A stretch of 40,622 nt of DNA from Paraglomus occultum (taxonomy: Eukaryota > Glomeromycota > Glomeromycetes > Paraglomerales > Paraglomeraceae): the NCBI GenBank assembly GCA_910592205.1, contig CAJVPJ010000140.1:1-40622 (forward strand), in the 5' to 3' direction. A program made the translations under genes and the position numbers. Under the pieces are notes generated by a model, which saw nothing but the letters and a program-made list of their open reading frames with translations, was not told where the DNA came from and did no database searches. Numbering within the stretch: position 1 is the first letter of the stretch; each line of letters opens with the position of its first letter. Below are positions 27,624 to 39,092 of this stretch, piece by piece.

Positions 27624-28412
27624 ATGACCAGTGATGAGACTGGTAACCAGCTTGGTATGTATTGTTTGTTGTTACAATTTATAACGTCACGTCGAGAGCA
27701 TTCGTATCGTTAACTGTGTTTACTATCTGCCTATTTACATTTCTGACTCCATTCAGCTGGATTGGACAATGCATCAGACGAAAACTCTGCCTACGCAACT
27801 CTACCATCTAACCCATTAGAGAGCACAAATAAAGGTATGCATCTTTTCTACTTCCCTCTTCACCTCCTTTCATTAGGCCAGGTGCATCAAGTGTATTTTC
27901 CCCTCCACATTACCCGAGCCAAACCAATACCTGCCATATGGAGGGAGTCTTCCAAGTTCACGGACAACTTTTGGTTTTGTCTTTTCGCATAGCCAACAAA
28001 GTGAAACGATCTCCCTTTCATAATCTGCAAGGGGATCAAAATTGGTTATCTTTGGTATCCGCGGCTACTTTAAATATTTTTAAAGACAAGGACGATTGGA
28101 GAGAGGTCAGCAATACTACGTTGTTATCTCCCGAAGAATCAATAAGCAATTACTCCTCGTGGAAGGATATGAAGATATCTAACCCGGATGAAGAACGTAT
28201 GATATATGAGAATCGCACACACTTGATGACACCAAATACAAACAGTATATTGAAAGAAACAAGACAAGCTGACGAAGGGTTTGCTTGTTATTTTGAACTA
28301 TGTTCCTTATTCATTAAATATAGTCGAAAACGACGACGACGACGAGGATGAGGCTATGCCTACTACATCCAGATTGGACTACAACGATATCCTTATAATG
28401 CAAGAGTCGTAG
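27624..28412 (+). CDS. Hypothetical 149-aa protein with acidic tail (or 5' part of SGF73)
   Basis: Exons 27624-27654, 27757-27834, 27993-28244 and 28324-28412 join with closed phases to a protein beginning MTSDETGNQLAGLDNASDEN. It includes NWLSLVSAATLNIFKDKDDW and SISNYSSWKDMK, and ends with an acidic run (ENDDDDEDE) and DYNDILIMQES. I do not recognise the family. The third junction is uncertain: a 37-nt intron using GTTATT gives another in-frame model. It ends about 130 bp before the SGF73-like start on the same strand. Ser/Trp and acidic patches are plausible for an SGF73 N-terminus, so the two may be one gene. Against this, an in-frame stop sits just upstream of the SGF73 ATG and no AG acceptor lies between them. 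Confidence 0.5.
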
Positions 28413-28541
28413 ATTAGAACAAGGCAAAGAGGGAACAAGTGGAAGAAATAATGGATAATATCAAAAACCAATAGACTACTATAATGAAATTATTCAGCAT
28501 AATGCCCACGGTAGATTTGCTTCCTTAACAATTGAATACAA

Positions 28542-29776
28542 ATGAAAATATATGGGTTTAAGCCTTTGATCGATGAATCCGCTGTGGTTAATTGTAATGA
28601 CTGTTCCAAGAAAATATTACCGCGTGGTTATACTGAGCATTTGGGTACGCTTTTACTGATTATAATAAGAGTTGTGATACTTGTTAAAAATCTACCAGTT
28701 ATTGCAAAGACATAGAAGCACGTACGATGTCATTACATGTAGTATTCACGCGTATACTAATAAAAGAATCTTTTTTACGTAAAAAAAGAAAATTGCGAGA
28801 AAATAAAAGAGCGTTCCAAAGAGCCTCCTATTAAAATTGAAGCCAGCGACACGGCTGCCGTTGATAAGAATCACGCGGATATATCGACTGATTCACACGT
28901 CAAAACCGAACTTGTTGGATCTGAAGGTAACTCAGAATATTTATATTAATCGTGATATTTCTATTTACTGACTGTCTACATGTACGGCCATAGAAACGAT
29001 CACTTCTTCGGCATCTCCAAAACAACTAGTATCCACGCCCGCATCGACATCATCGATACCAGCAAAAAGACAAACCTCATCACCGGCTGCAGGGAAATCT
29101 TCCAATGAAAAAAAGCAAAAGGTGAAAAAGAATCCGACAGAGAAGAAAAAGGGCAATAACAGAAACAAAGGTAATGAACTACTTACTCATGAGTTATTTT
29201 TTTTGCCCTGAGTAATTGGTTTAATATCGACTCTATATTTGCTTCGTTGCCAGGCCCAATTGACTTGGACAGACAATGCGGTGTTTTAATGCAACCAAAT
29301 AACACACCTTGCACGAGATCTCTTACTTGTAAGAGCCATTCAATGTCATTGAAGCGTGGCGTTGCAGGTCGCTCAAGGATGTTTGACGACTTGCTTCAGG
29401 CATATCAAAAGAAATCTATTGGGCGTCCGTTAAGTAATACATTTTTTCAAGTTCTTATACATCTGGTCATTATTGTCTATAGCATAGTTTAATCCATCAT
29501 TCCCGTCCATACATTTAAATTCTCTCACCACTAATACAAGCCGGCAACCAAGCTAATTCGAAATCGGATAATAAAAAAGATGGTAAACCGGACGCGGAAG
29601 TGGTGGAGGAAATTGTGAATTCGGAAGAAGAAGTCGACGCGGTAATAGAGGCGATCATGTCGAGTACTGTTCAACCTCTTGCAGCGCGACAGTCAACTTA
29701 CGTATCACGGACACATACAAGTTATTTTTTATATCAGGACGTGTCTGCAGAAAATGTTGCCAAAGCAGTTTGGTAA
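28542..29776 (+). CDS. SGF73: SGF73/ataxin-7-like SAGA DUB-module subunit
   Basis: Nuclear scaffold that in yeast and animals anchors the deubiquitinase module to the SAGA coactivator. Exons 28542-28644, 28789-28926, 28994-29170, 29254-29433 and 29541-29776 close in phase (277 aa). The first exon has GFKPLIDE and the ataxin-7-type zinc finger: CNDC, then H and C in EHLENC, assembled across intron 1. A Lys/Glu/Ser-rich linker follows ([15 protein letters not shown]). The SCA7 domain is diagnostic: [20 protein letters not shown] then [20 protein letters not shown]. The C-terminal [19 protein letters not shown] matches the tail helix seen in fungal orthologs. The start at 28542 is the first in-frame ATG after a stop; the true N-terminus may include the exons of 27624-28412. 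A 41-nt GT-AG segment near 29699 might be spliced out and alter the last residues. Confidence 0.85.
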
Positions 29777-31189
29777 ATTGGTAACATAACGTAGACACAA
29801 TGCATGAAAGAAAAAGTATATGGAAATGTATTAGTATCAATTATCATTACAATGTTGAGATTTGAGTAGTATTCTTATTTGTTTATGAATTAGTTTGTGC
29901 TCCTGCGAGCATTAATATGTATGATGAATGATTGAGGAATAGACAGCAAAAATCCTTAGGCTTGTAATAAATAGATAATAACTAGTGTAGTTAACTTGAT
30001 GACATTCAAGCATCTGCAGTTGCTAGCTTGTGAGCGGCACACGCACATCATAACAAAATTGCATTCATATGACGTCTCAGTACGATATAATTTTAATTCT
30101 TGGACAATATAAAGTTTCACTTGCATTGAAACCACAATATACAGATCTCTGGAAGTCCAGCAATTGATATACAAATAACACGCGTTGTGCGCATATCAGT
30201 GTGCGGAAACAAGATTAAAGTTAACCATCGGTTCAGTTTGCTGCTATCTTTTAATCGCTATTTAATACAGATCAGTATTATCATTATCACACGTGTATAT
30301 AATAATAAGCCATTACAACTCTACAATTATTGTTATTGTTATTGTTATTGTTATTGTTATTGTTATTGTTATTGTTATTGTTATTGTTATTGTTATTGCC
30401 TGTTAAGAGTCCGCTATTGCTATTGTGATGTCCCGTTTTTCTTTTGCTGCATCATAGCATGACTATTATGGAATTATAAATGTCTTACGTACACAGTAAT
30501 AATAAAATCCATCTTGTTCATATCATCCTCCTGTTTTATCATGTCTAATAAGTGATTAGATTTAGTCAGACTTCATAAAATCAGATGCGACTACACCGGA
30601 GTCGAACCATTCACAATCTTGGTAACTCACAGGTGATTCGTTTTACGCAAGCACTCATAACGTCGCGATTAAAAAGACAAACTTTGACTAACCTGCCACG
30701 TCCGACATGTAGCGGTCGTTGAATTATGTCTCAGGTCAATCATATCGTAATGAAGAAATTCTCGTTGATTTATTAAGTAATAACAATAATGATAACTTCC
30801 TCTTTTACCGAAACCTGCATCTCTATTATTCAGGACTTCTTCTTTTATTCTCGGTTATATACAATTAAATATTCAACAGAAAGAATAATTTAAGGAAAAA
30901 TAAACGTTTTTATTATTCATGAAACTAATTACGACATGTACGAATGGAACTCCTGTCACTTTTCGGAGCCAGTTCTCGAGATCGTCTGCAATGTAGTATT
31001 TAATGCTCCTACAATCATAACGGACCGCTCCGGCTTTCCGCAGCAGTCTCGGCTCGGTGTTTCCTACAAAAATATGGCGAAGCATACTGTTTACTAAATT
31101 TGCTAATTTTTCTCTTCAATGTTATACCACTCTTCTGCCGGTGCTGCAAACAATTATGGTTCATTTGAGTTTTTTTCACGTCTTCTCGT
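29777..31189. other. Intergenic, no gene recognised
   Basis: AT-rich apart from the hexanucleotide repeat listed separately. Short frames on both strands have no recognisable content. A tRNA-like T-loop sequence near 30600 does not fold convincingly. Confidence 0.4.
30327..30398. repeat. (TTATTG)n hexanucleotide microsatellite
   Basis: About twelve uninterrupted copies of TTATTG (read in any register), ending where the sequence becomes CCTGTTAAGAG. The plus-strand frame across it would encode an alternating Tyr/Cys repeat, an artefact of the satellite. Confidence 0.9.
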
Positions 31190-32025
31190 TTTTGAGTTAT
31201 CCCATCAATGTTCTATAGGGTTGAGATCCAAATTGATAACTGTAAACAGTTCTCACTTGTTTTTAGGTCTCAGCTTATGTGCTCTGACTCTTCTGTCTAA
31301 TTCATCCCACAAATTTTCGATTGGGTTTAAATCAGGACTTTGAGCAGGCCGGGGAAGACCATTAATAGAATTATCCTCTTTCCAAGTTCTGGTTGACCTC
31401 ACTGTGTGCGCTGGAACGTTGTCATTCTCGGGGACTTTGTGGGGGCCATGGAAGAGTCATTATTCTCTTTAAACTGATCTACTTCTGCTGTCCGATGCGG
31501 CCTTTCATTATCATCTTGAAAAATCCATACTCTCCATAAACGGAAGAAACTGGCTTGTCGCAACACTCATCTTGCGAAGAAGAGACGTTTTTTTTCTGTT
31601 GCGCTCTGTAACAAGAGGCTTTCGTTTGCCTACGCGAGACCTACATTTTCTTGATATTTTCTTTTCTTTGACATATCTCTCTCTAATTCAGCAAAAAAAG
31701 GACCCACCGTTAGTGGTCCCGCTTACGTTCCTATGGTTGGTCTTTCATACAGAGCTCTGCGAACAGTACTTTCACTTCCCCGCTTTGGTAAAGTATGCTT
31801 TAGTTCCGTGCAACTGTTCCTCTTCTGTTTTTGTTGGTTACGCGCACCAGCGAACGTCCCTTTCAGAAGTATACTGGGTCTTCCACTTCTTTGTTTACTC
31901 TTAACTGTATTTTCACTATTGAACTTTATGATAACGTTTCGGACTGTCATATCTGGGATTCCTAGCTTTCTACTAATTTCCGATGATTTTGTAAGCTCCA
32001 ATAATCTCTGCACGTTTAATTGAAT
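31190..32025 (-). pseudogene. Tc1-like transposase relic with duplicated core fragment
   Basis: The N-terminal part (32013 downward) reads SSEISRKLGIPDMTVRNVI then VKSKQRSGRPS, the helix-turn-helix and GRPR-like motif of Tc1 transposases. Then comes GKRKPLVTERNRKK. After a disordered stretch, the second catalytic Asp region appears as ENDNVPAHTVRST (about 31398-31429) and the third as AQSPDLNPIENLWDELDRRV (about 31280-31340). The first Asp motif is missing and stops intervene. A second copy of the last motif (LDLNPIEH) follows at about 31196-31240, so two related copies have been joined or one end duplicated. Confidence 0.75.
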
Positions 32026-32431
32026 CGCGAAAAATAGTGTGCATTTTGGTTGTGATCAGCACTTTTATTTTTGGTAAGTATAAAGTAGTACTACCGTTCG
32101 ATCATGGAATTTTCTTGAACTTACTGCGGTTGTTTCCTGCCATTACCACGAACACCTATTTTGCAAAGTTAAACTTACAACGAATCCTTATCAAACGTGT
32201 CTCAATATAGTCTCTATTAAAAAAAAATTCCACTTAATTCAACCTATTAGAAAGTTACAATCTTTGTCATGTGCGAAAGCACCGCTCAAACATCGTTCCC
32301 TCCACTATTTTTTTTCTAAAAAAAATTAAACACATGACAAATCTTCATCACGTGCGAAGCACTGTCTCTATATCATTCTAGTTATTACTTGAAACTTTCC
32401 ATAAAACTAACTCTCCGTTTGATTCATTAGA

Positions 32432-33626
32432 AGATACACCGCCACATGAACATATTTTCACAAAAATAAGCAATATAGATGTCGATGAATTATCAAACGA
32501 CGACCCACTATGTATTGGAGTAATCGATCTTAGTTCAGACAAATATAATAATAATATTCCGGAGAGTGATTACGAATCTCTTGTTGTACGTATGTTTTTC
32601 TTTACGAAGTGAACGTTATTGGTTCTGAGATCGGAGTAACAGATAAGACTTTTGTGTGGGTCTTGTATTAGCGGAGTTGGCACGGCTAAAGATAATTGCT
32701 TATCATCTATTAATCTTAATAGGGTGAGAAGGCTAATATAAGAAATTTGAGCAAAGATGTCGTGGTAAAGAATATATGTAACGATTTTATATCAAAGAGG
32801 AACGACGTTCAGAAATTGCGGAAATTTGTATTGCCTTCGAGGGACGTAGTGACGCACGATCAATGGGTTGAGGACGATCACATTAAGGAACGCATAGCAC
32901 GCGGAATTACCGATGTTCTTTTGCAAGAAATTAAGTTGAATGCCCTCCGAAGAGTTTCCAGAGGTTCAGAAAACACACTAGTGGAAATTATCGTTCGTTT
33001 GATAGATATGGCTATGCATCACTTACCTGTGGATTATGAGGTCGAAGTTACTAGGGCCGAACGTCAAAGTACAGCTAGTAAAAATCGCAAAGCTCAGCAA
33101 AAAAGTGGATCAAGAGGGGATAAACCCGATCTCATGTTCCGTGCTCACCTTCGTCAAAAATGGGAAGAAATTGTGTTCTTCGAAAGTGGAAAGTGGGATG
33201 CCAATGAAGATAAGATTTGCCACGACCATAATAAATTAGTGCAACTCTGTTTGGACGGATCTAAAGAGCTTGTGAAAAAATGTTCAAAAGAAACCTTTTA
33301 CCAAAGTTATATAGGGTTTAGTGTTAATATTGCAGGTAAGTATATTGAGATCCATGGATTGATAAGGAAAAAGGGGTGAAGTACCATCTCCCAGTCGTTA
33401 AAGCGAAAATACCTTTGGGTAAAGAATCGGTTGAGGAAGTAGAAGAGTTTGTTCATGCCCTATTGACTTTGCGAGTAAGTATTCAACTATGTTATATGAA
33501 TTTCTGTATATTCGTCGTATTATGTTACTTATGCAAAATGATCTATGATCTCAGACTGGAGTTATTGTAAATTTACAGAGTATTGTGAACGGTTTTAAAA
33601 AAAGATCGAGAAAACGAGTGATATAA
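32432..33626 (+). pseudogene. PD-(D/E)XK-like protein of the Rhizophagus-expanded type, frameshifted
   Basis: Exons from about 32432 to the donor near 32588 (GTT/GTACGT), then 32723 to about 33478, then a last exon to the stop at 33626. Recognisable parts are VDELSNDDPLCIGVIDLSS, KERIARGITDVLL, and the presumed nuclease core GDKPDLMF followed by WEEIVFFESGKW and DHNKLVQLCLDG. Then come YHLPVVKAKIPLGKESVEE and LLTLR/TGVIVNLQ. The spacing of D, E and G-K is compatible with a PD-(D/E)XK fold, which is an inference. The frame breaks by one base at an A5G4 tract (33368-33376) between GLIRKK and GVKYHLP. Removing a 38-nt GT-AG segment (33336-33373) would also restore the frame, but it deletes conserved residues. 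The start codon was not found upstream. It may be a recent pseudogene or an indel error in the sequence. Confidence 0.65.
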
Positions 33627-34273
33627 GCCCCCCTCCACGTGAAGTTGATAAATTAAACAAGAAAAGGAGCTCAAATTTCTAGAATAACCCATATTTCTGT
33701 CTTGTACTTTATTTCTCATATCAATAAAGCTGGCCCTGGTGGTTGAATTATCTGTGTGCGATTTTTTTCTTCTTCTGGTAATTACGCACACGAACTTCCC
33801 GATCTTATGTGATTGGTTAATAATTTTTCGATGGTCAACATGCAGGAGGCTGGCGAAATAGATTGATCGGGTAATCGTCTACATATCCTTACCGATTATA
33901 TATCTATACAAAACATGCAGTGTCAGAAGTTGAATTAACAAATCTACGTTATCTGGCCGTAAACTAATTTACCTTTTCTGTTTCCTGCAATGCTAATAAT
34001 TTTTTTCATACCATCCTTCAGTCATAGATCCTAGAAGATAATTAAAAGTAATATGACTATATATTTGATATATCAACTTTTCTGGCTTCGGACATATATG
34101 GAAAGACAGGATGAAATGTATTATGTGCATTCGTAAATTAATGAAATACTGTAGTAATAACCGTATGAGGCTGAATATCTGTATATATGAATCTTTTTTA
34201 AGAAAATATATTACCACATTGATTTTGATTGATTCTGAGATTTTAGATCCTTTTTGCTATAGCAGTCGAATGA
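33627..34273. other. Intergenic, no gene recognised
   Basis: AT-rich sequence between the frameshifted PD-(D/E)XK-like gene and the tandem duplication. No exon, RNA or repeat was recognised. Confidence 0.4.
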
Positions 34274-34672
34274 CGATACATCTTCCAGAGTACGCGACTC
34301 CATAAGTCTTGGACAGGTCATGCCAGTCGGTTGACATAGGAAGGATGTGAAGGCAGTCGCAACCGCAACCACCAAAAGAGTGGAAGTTATCAAGCAAACA
34401 AATTCCAGAAAGTATATGTACTCCCGAAATTTGCCCTCAAGATACACAAGTTACGACGACCCTCGCCACTCTCTTTTAATCGATACATCTTCCAGAGTAC
34501 GCGACTCCATAAGTCTTGGACAGGTTATGCCAGTCGGTTGACATAGGAAAGATGTGAAGGCAGTCGCAACCGCAACCACAGAAAGAGTGGAAGTTATCAA
34601 GCAAATAAATTCCAAAAGACGACTGATGGGATTTACCCTCAAGATACACAAGTTACAACTACCCTCGATTAA
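34274..34672. repeat. Two tandem copies of a 207-bp unit
   Basis: CGATACATCTTCCAGAGTAC begins at 34274 and again at 34481, and the two copies stay closely similar for about 190 bases, with scattered substitutions and a short length difference near the end (after GAAGTTATCAAGCAAA). Both strands have parallel open frames across the copies; I do not treat them as genes. The unit is unlike its neighbours in composition and may be part of a dispersed repeat. Confidence 0.85.
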
Positions 34673-34868
34673 AAGGCTTAGAATACGCGTTTTGTTTTTG
34701 GAATTATTAAATAATATACTCGGAAAATTATGGATGGGTTGGCCAGTTTTCGGATGGATTCGGAATAATAATAACTTTTGATTGGCTCAATTAAATTTAT
34801 TTTGATCTGAACCAAACGCGCCCATATGGTTAGACGCGCGGTCGGCGAAAGCGGTATAGAATTTAAAA

Positions 34869-36975
34869 ATGACTCGCTCGAAAAAAAAACCATCAGTATT
34901 CGCAAAAAAGATGCAAAGTTTTGTGGCACCGAAAAATCCAAATCATGACTCCTATGTTACTACGAGGCCATTGAAAGAATGGCATTTAATAAACGCCTAC
35001 GTTTGTAACTTGTTAAAGACAAAACCGATTCTGTCAGAAAATGATCTCTTTGGAATCGCCTGCCAGAGTTTACAATCACTATCGAATGATGATTCAAATT
35101 GGCCTAAATACGTATCTGAGTATGCTTCCAAATTACTTGCAAAATGGAAAGGACCTGGAAGAGAACACTGGTTTGAAATTGCCAAAAAAGCTATTCAACG
35201 TATGTGTGACGATGAAACGATCGAAGCGAATAAAGCTGAAATTCGACAGAAAGAAGTAATACAATATCAGCGAACTACTACTTCTGCAATTGAACTCGTC
35301 ACCACTAAGATCGATAAATTACCACGCAAACATGTTCTAGATGCAGATGACTATAAAAAAAGGAATACCGAAGGAGCTACAATTCCGGCAAAAAAGGTAA
35401 CTCTATTAACGTATTAATTCCTTTCAATGGGTAACAGACGTAAAAAATTTATTATAAAAAAATAACCAATTGCCTTTAATCAAGTGCAAAACTGAATTCG
35501 AAAAAAGAACGAGAAGTGGAAGAGTTGCTGTACCTGATTATCGTGAATTGGTTGAAGAAGCAACAACAGACGAGGATGAACAGGGATCTACAGATCAAAA
35601 AAGCATCGAGGAAACAGAGGCTGAGAAGGGATTAACAATCAATCCTCTTGAAAATTTCTCTCAAGAAAATGAGGAGAGAAAAACTATTCCGAATGATATT
35701 GTAAGTAATTATCTGATAATACATCCTAAGCCAACGGATTTTTAACTGTTGATTATTTTTGTACCAGATAACGAATATTCTAGGAAAATCTGTTAAATAC
35801 TCAAATACAACAAAAAAAATTTTTTTGATTTATAAAGAGCAAAGCCCTAATAGTGATCTAATTGACCTCCGGCTGAATTCGCCTTTTTTAAAAAAACTCC
35901 CAAGACAAATAGCGACATCATATCTGACAGAAACGGATAATATTACAGAATCATTAGTTCCCAAAAATTTTCATGAATTCCCAAAAATGTTCATGAATTT
36001 CTTGTAAAATTTTTTTCACAAAAATTGTCAGCAAAGGAGTGGCGTTACCGAATTGACAATTTAAGAGCACCAGAAAATGATTTTATATTGAACACAGTAG
36101 TTCGAGTTCTGCGACATACGTTGCCACAATTGTATGTAGCACTGTTATATTGATTTATTTTCTTTCAGATTGTTTTCTAAATACTTCTTTCTTGTAGTAT
36201 TAAGGCGTTTTCACTGGAAGAGCAAAACCCACTCTTTAATGTTACTACCTTAGAACATGCACATCTTAATGCATTCGTCCATCCATGTATTGACACTTTT
36301 TTGTGGTACATCGCAGACATACATTACGAATATGGTGAGATCTCGTCAAAAAATCATATTAATCGCAACCGAGCGGACGGAGTCGGATTTATGACGGATG
36401 CTGATAAACATCAGCTTATATATTTGGAAGGCTCCAGACCAATGGTGAAGGATGAGAAGGAGATTGATGATGTTGAAAAAATAACTAAAAATTTAAAGAA
36501 TATATTTTCGAAAATTGTGAAAGAAAGAGTCAAAAGTAGACAACGATTACCGAAAAAGCTGTATATTTTCGGTGGTCAGAGTTTTCGTCTCCGGATATCT
36601 TTATATTTTCTTGACTATTGTGGTATGTATTATTCTTTCTATCGAAATATTTTCACTGTAAGAAGGTACTAATTATCTGTTACTAAATATTTAATTCAGG
36701 AACATAAAGACTAAATGAGGTCGATAATGCTAATCTTCCTCGGAAATTTTCTGAAATGAAATCTTTAGTTTATTTCTATGAATCTATATTAAAATGGGCA
36801 GTATGTGCTAATGTGGATTTATTATGAAATTTACGAAATTAAACTTCTATCTAATCCTTATTTATAATTTTAGTTACTGGTACGTGATGTTACAGCATCT
36901 TTTGATAATGCAAGAGCTGAGCAAAGACCATCACGACTTTCATTTGCAGATGCTCTTCTTCGACTGGGCGACTGA
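34869..36975 (+). pseudogene. PD-(D/E)XK-like gene with a 20-bp duplication and a nonsense codon
   Basis: Exons 34869-35396, 35485-35700, 35768-36131, 36198-36622, 36700-36800 and 36874-36975. The N-terminus is Lys-rich (MTRSKKKPSVFAKKMQSF). An acidic linker follows in exon 2. The C-terminal core reads RADGVGFMTDADKHQLIYLE then GSRPMVKDEK, compatible with a PD-(D/E)XK active site (inference). After that come NEVDNANLPRKFSEM, FYESILKWA/LLVRDVTASF and a final stop. Two lesions break it. A tandem 20-bp duplication (35960-35979 and 35980-35999) shifts the frame after PKNFHEF; removing one unit restores continuity to FLVKFFSQKL. A TAA at 36705-36707 interrupts GT-x-RLNE where the family has Tyr. 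The remaining splice sites still close in phase, so the decay is recent. The protein may have been an effector-like or element-borne nuclease. Confidence 0.7.
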
Positions 36976-38059
36976 TCTTTTGGGTGCAAAATGGTTGCAA
37001 TAGTTGGCATTCTGTACTGATGTGAAAATTTGATATAATAAATTTTTTTCATACACTGTAACAGCGTATTCTAGATTTCGTTTCTTTTTCATATTACGTA
37101 ATATGTAGCTTAGCGTAGTCTCGATACAAATAGAGCGGGCTATAAGTATATAACTGTTAGCAATAATTTTCTCACAACTTCCATCAAAATCACGACGTAC
37201 AAATAAGTGGTTTCTCTCTCTCTCTCCGTTGGTACTGCATGTTGGATTTTACACCGGGAGGTCGGGTACCGATTACGTTTATGATAGTAGTTAGCAGGTA
37301 GCAGTATATTCATTAATGTTTTTGCTATACAAACTGATCCTGAATTAAAGAATTACGGCTAAGGTTTGGCCCACTCATGCATTCAAATGTTTGTCATACA
37401 AAAATATATAAACAATAATCATTATATTAGTATTGCTGTAATTTAATACAATGACATTAGACTTAATATTAATTAAGGTAACCACTATCATAATAACGTA
37501 AATGTATACTGAATAAAATATATTGTTGATTGATAATGTCAAGTCTGCTTCGACGAAACTGGCAGGCACTAATAAATTCCAACATCCGCTCGACAAAATG
37601 ATTCCCACTTATGGTGATGACTTGCACTATGTGTGCATCTTATCGGAAAATCGTGAATATTATGTTTCGCAGTCACTGATGGCTGAATAAAGGTGTCCCT
37701 CTACAATCACTTATTCTATTAATATAGCACGTTACAATCACGCCTTTTACAGATTTATATAGTAAAGCTGATTATAAATTATTTCATCATTGGACATTTT
37801 AATTTGTCAAAGTTGAAACAGAACATCCAATCAATCGCCTTACTCAATAACATGTGAATGTGACCTCATTATCTGGATGAATTATGCGGTTTGACGATAA
37901 GAGATGAGGTGATTGTAAAGTAATTTTTTGTACTAAATCAAAAAAGTGTCAGATGACATAATTAACTCCTATTTTTCTTAATTCTAAACAAAATAATTAA
38001 AAGAACAATAATATTCCACAGCCAACTATCCAATAAACTTTTCTTTCTTATTTTTGTTA
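36976..38059. other. AT-rich intergenic, no gene recognised
   Basis: Mostly AT-rich sequence with a short CT run near 37214-37226 and a palindrome CATATTACGTAATATG near 37090. No exon found. Confidence 0.4.
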
Positions 38060-38450
38060 AGTTGGTTTTCTAACTATTTCAGTAACAAGCCTCTGGATCT
38101 TTTAGTTCTTCGGCAAGTCATTAATTTTCCATAGTACATCAAATTGGTTGTTTTTTAATAGGTCTATAATGTCTTCAATATTTTACAATTTGGTTTTAGG
38201 AAACACATGATCACGAATTCAGATTCATTATAATTATTGGCATAAGAGGGAACATCACCTTCCCATTTTCCCTTTTAAGAAATTTACAAGTTTTTCTTCA
38301 AATTTTTGCATTGTTTTTGTGAATTGGTTTCAAGTTTCTTGATTATGTACTAAAATTTGTGTCATTCTCAAAGATCTTGATAAAGATAAACTTCTTGAAT
38401 ATATTTCTTCTTCAGCTTGTAGTTGAAGTGATCCAGATAAAATTAAGTTT
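38060..38450 (-). pseudogene. Decayed intronless coding stretch of unknown family
   Basis: On the minus strand, protein-like pieces in shifting frames read in order: QAEEEIYSRSLSLSRSLRMT, ILVHNQET, a TGA, NQFTKTMQKFEEKLVNFLKG, then DVPSYANNYNESEFVIMCFL and DIIDLLKNNQFDVLWKINDL. At least two frameshifts and one in-frame TGA interrupt them. No introns are needed. I do not recognise the protein. Its style (Asn/Lys/Ile-rich, intronless) differs from the nuclear genes to the left and fits an organelle-, plasmid- or virus-derived origin. Confidence 0.3.
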
Positions 38451-39092
38451 AAAAAAACATTTGGTCAAGTTGTAGATTGAAAAATGGGAAATTTAAAAGT
38501 GGTGGTAGTAATTCAATGGGTTATTTTGGTGATTCAGGAGTAGGAGGACGTTTTGCATCTGTTGAAACTTGTTCTACTCATAAAATTGATAAGACAATCG
38601 AATAAAGTAAGGAAAATGTTAAAAAAGAGATTAGATGTTTTAGTAATATACTTTATGTAATGCATGCTCTCTTTCCCAAAGATAGTAATTATAAAGACAG
38701 TTTCTTTCTTAAAAGTTGGTCAAAAGACTTGTTTACAGTTTAATGATCCTAGTAAGGGTTAGATAAACTTTATATTTATACTATCTATTTATATTGAAGG
38801 GGAGTTGATGCTAGTATTATTGAAAAAAATTATTTTGTTGAGAGTGGAAGTGAGTAATATAATAGTGGACTTTTTAGGTACAATTCCGGTGCATTTCAGT
38901 GTAATTTTTGAAAACACTATTCATTCTATAGTTTTCCGAGGTTTTACTGCATTCCCGGTAAACTCATATATCACATATAAATGGTGTATTTTTTCTATAT
39001 ATTAGACCTTAGTGAAATTTTTGATATCTGATTGATTACTATTTGGCTTTCTGTCACTGTAGAGCATACACCTTTAGGGGTGTGCGATACAG
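38451..39092. other. Very AT-rich, no intact gene
   Basis: Further decayed-looking sequence. One short frame near 38500-38600 (MGYFGDSGVGGRFASVE) looks protein-like but is too short to assign, and its minus strand is also partly open. No repeats were found apart from those beginning at about 39090. Confidence 0.3.

Noticed and set aside
27881-27992. Possible extra exon (VYFPLHITRAKPIPAIWRES) in the gene starting at 27624
   Set aside because: Using it leaves a stop and a phase clash with the next exon, whereas skipping it (intron 27835-27992) closes the phases. It could still be an alternative exon.
30327-30398. Regular repeat considered as a CRISPR-like or minisatellite array
   Set aside because: It is a pure hexanucleotide run without spacers, and the genome is eukaryotic.
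30587-30667. tRNA-like sequence on the minus strand (GGTTCGACTCC T-loop, GCGAC/GTCGC ends)
   Set aside because: Only five acceptor pairs form, the T stem has mismatches, and no convincing D or anticodon arm can be drawn. At most a tRNA-derived relic.
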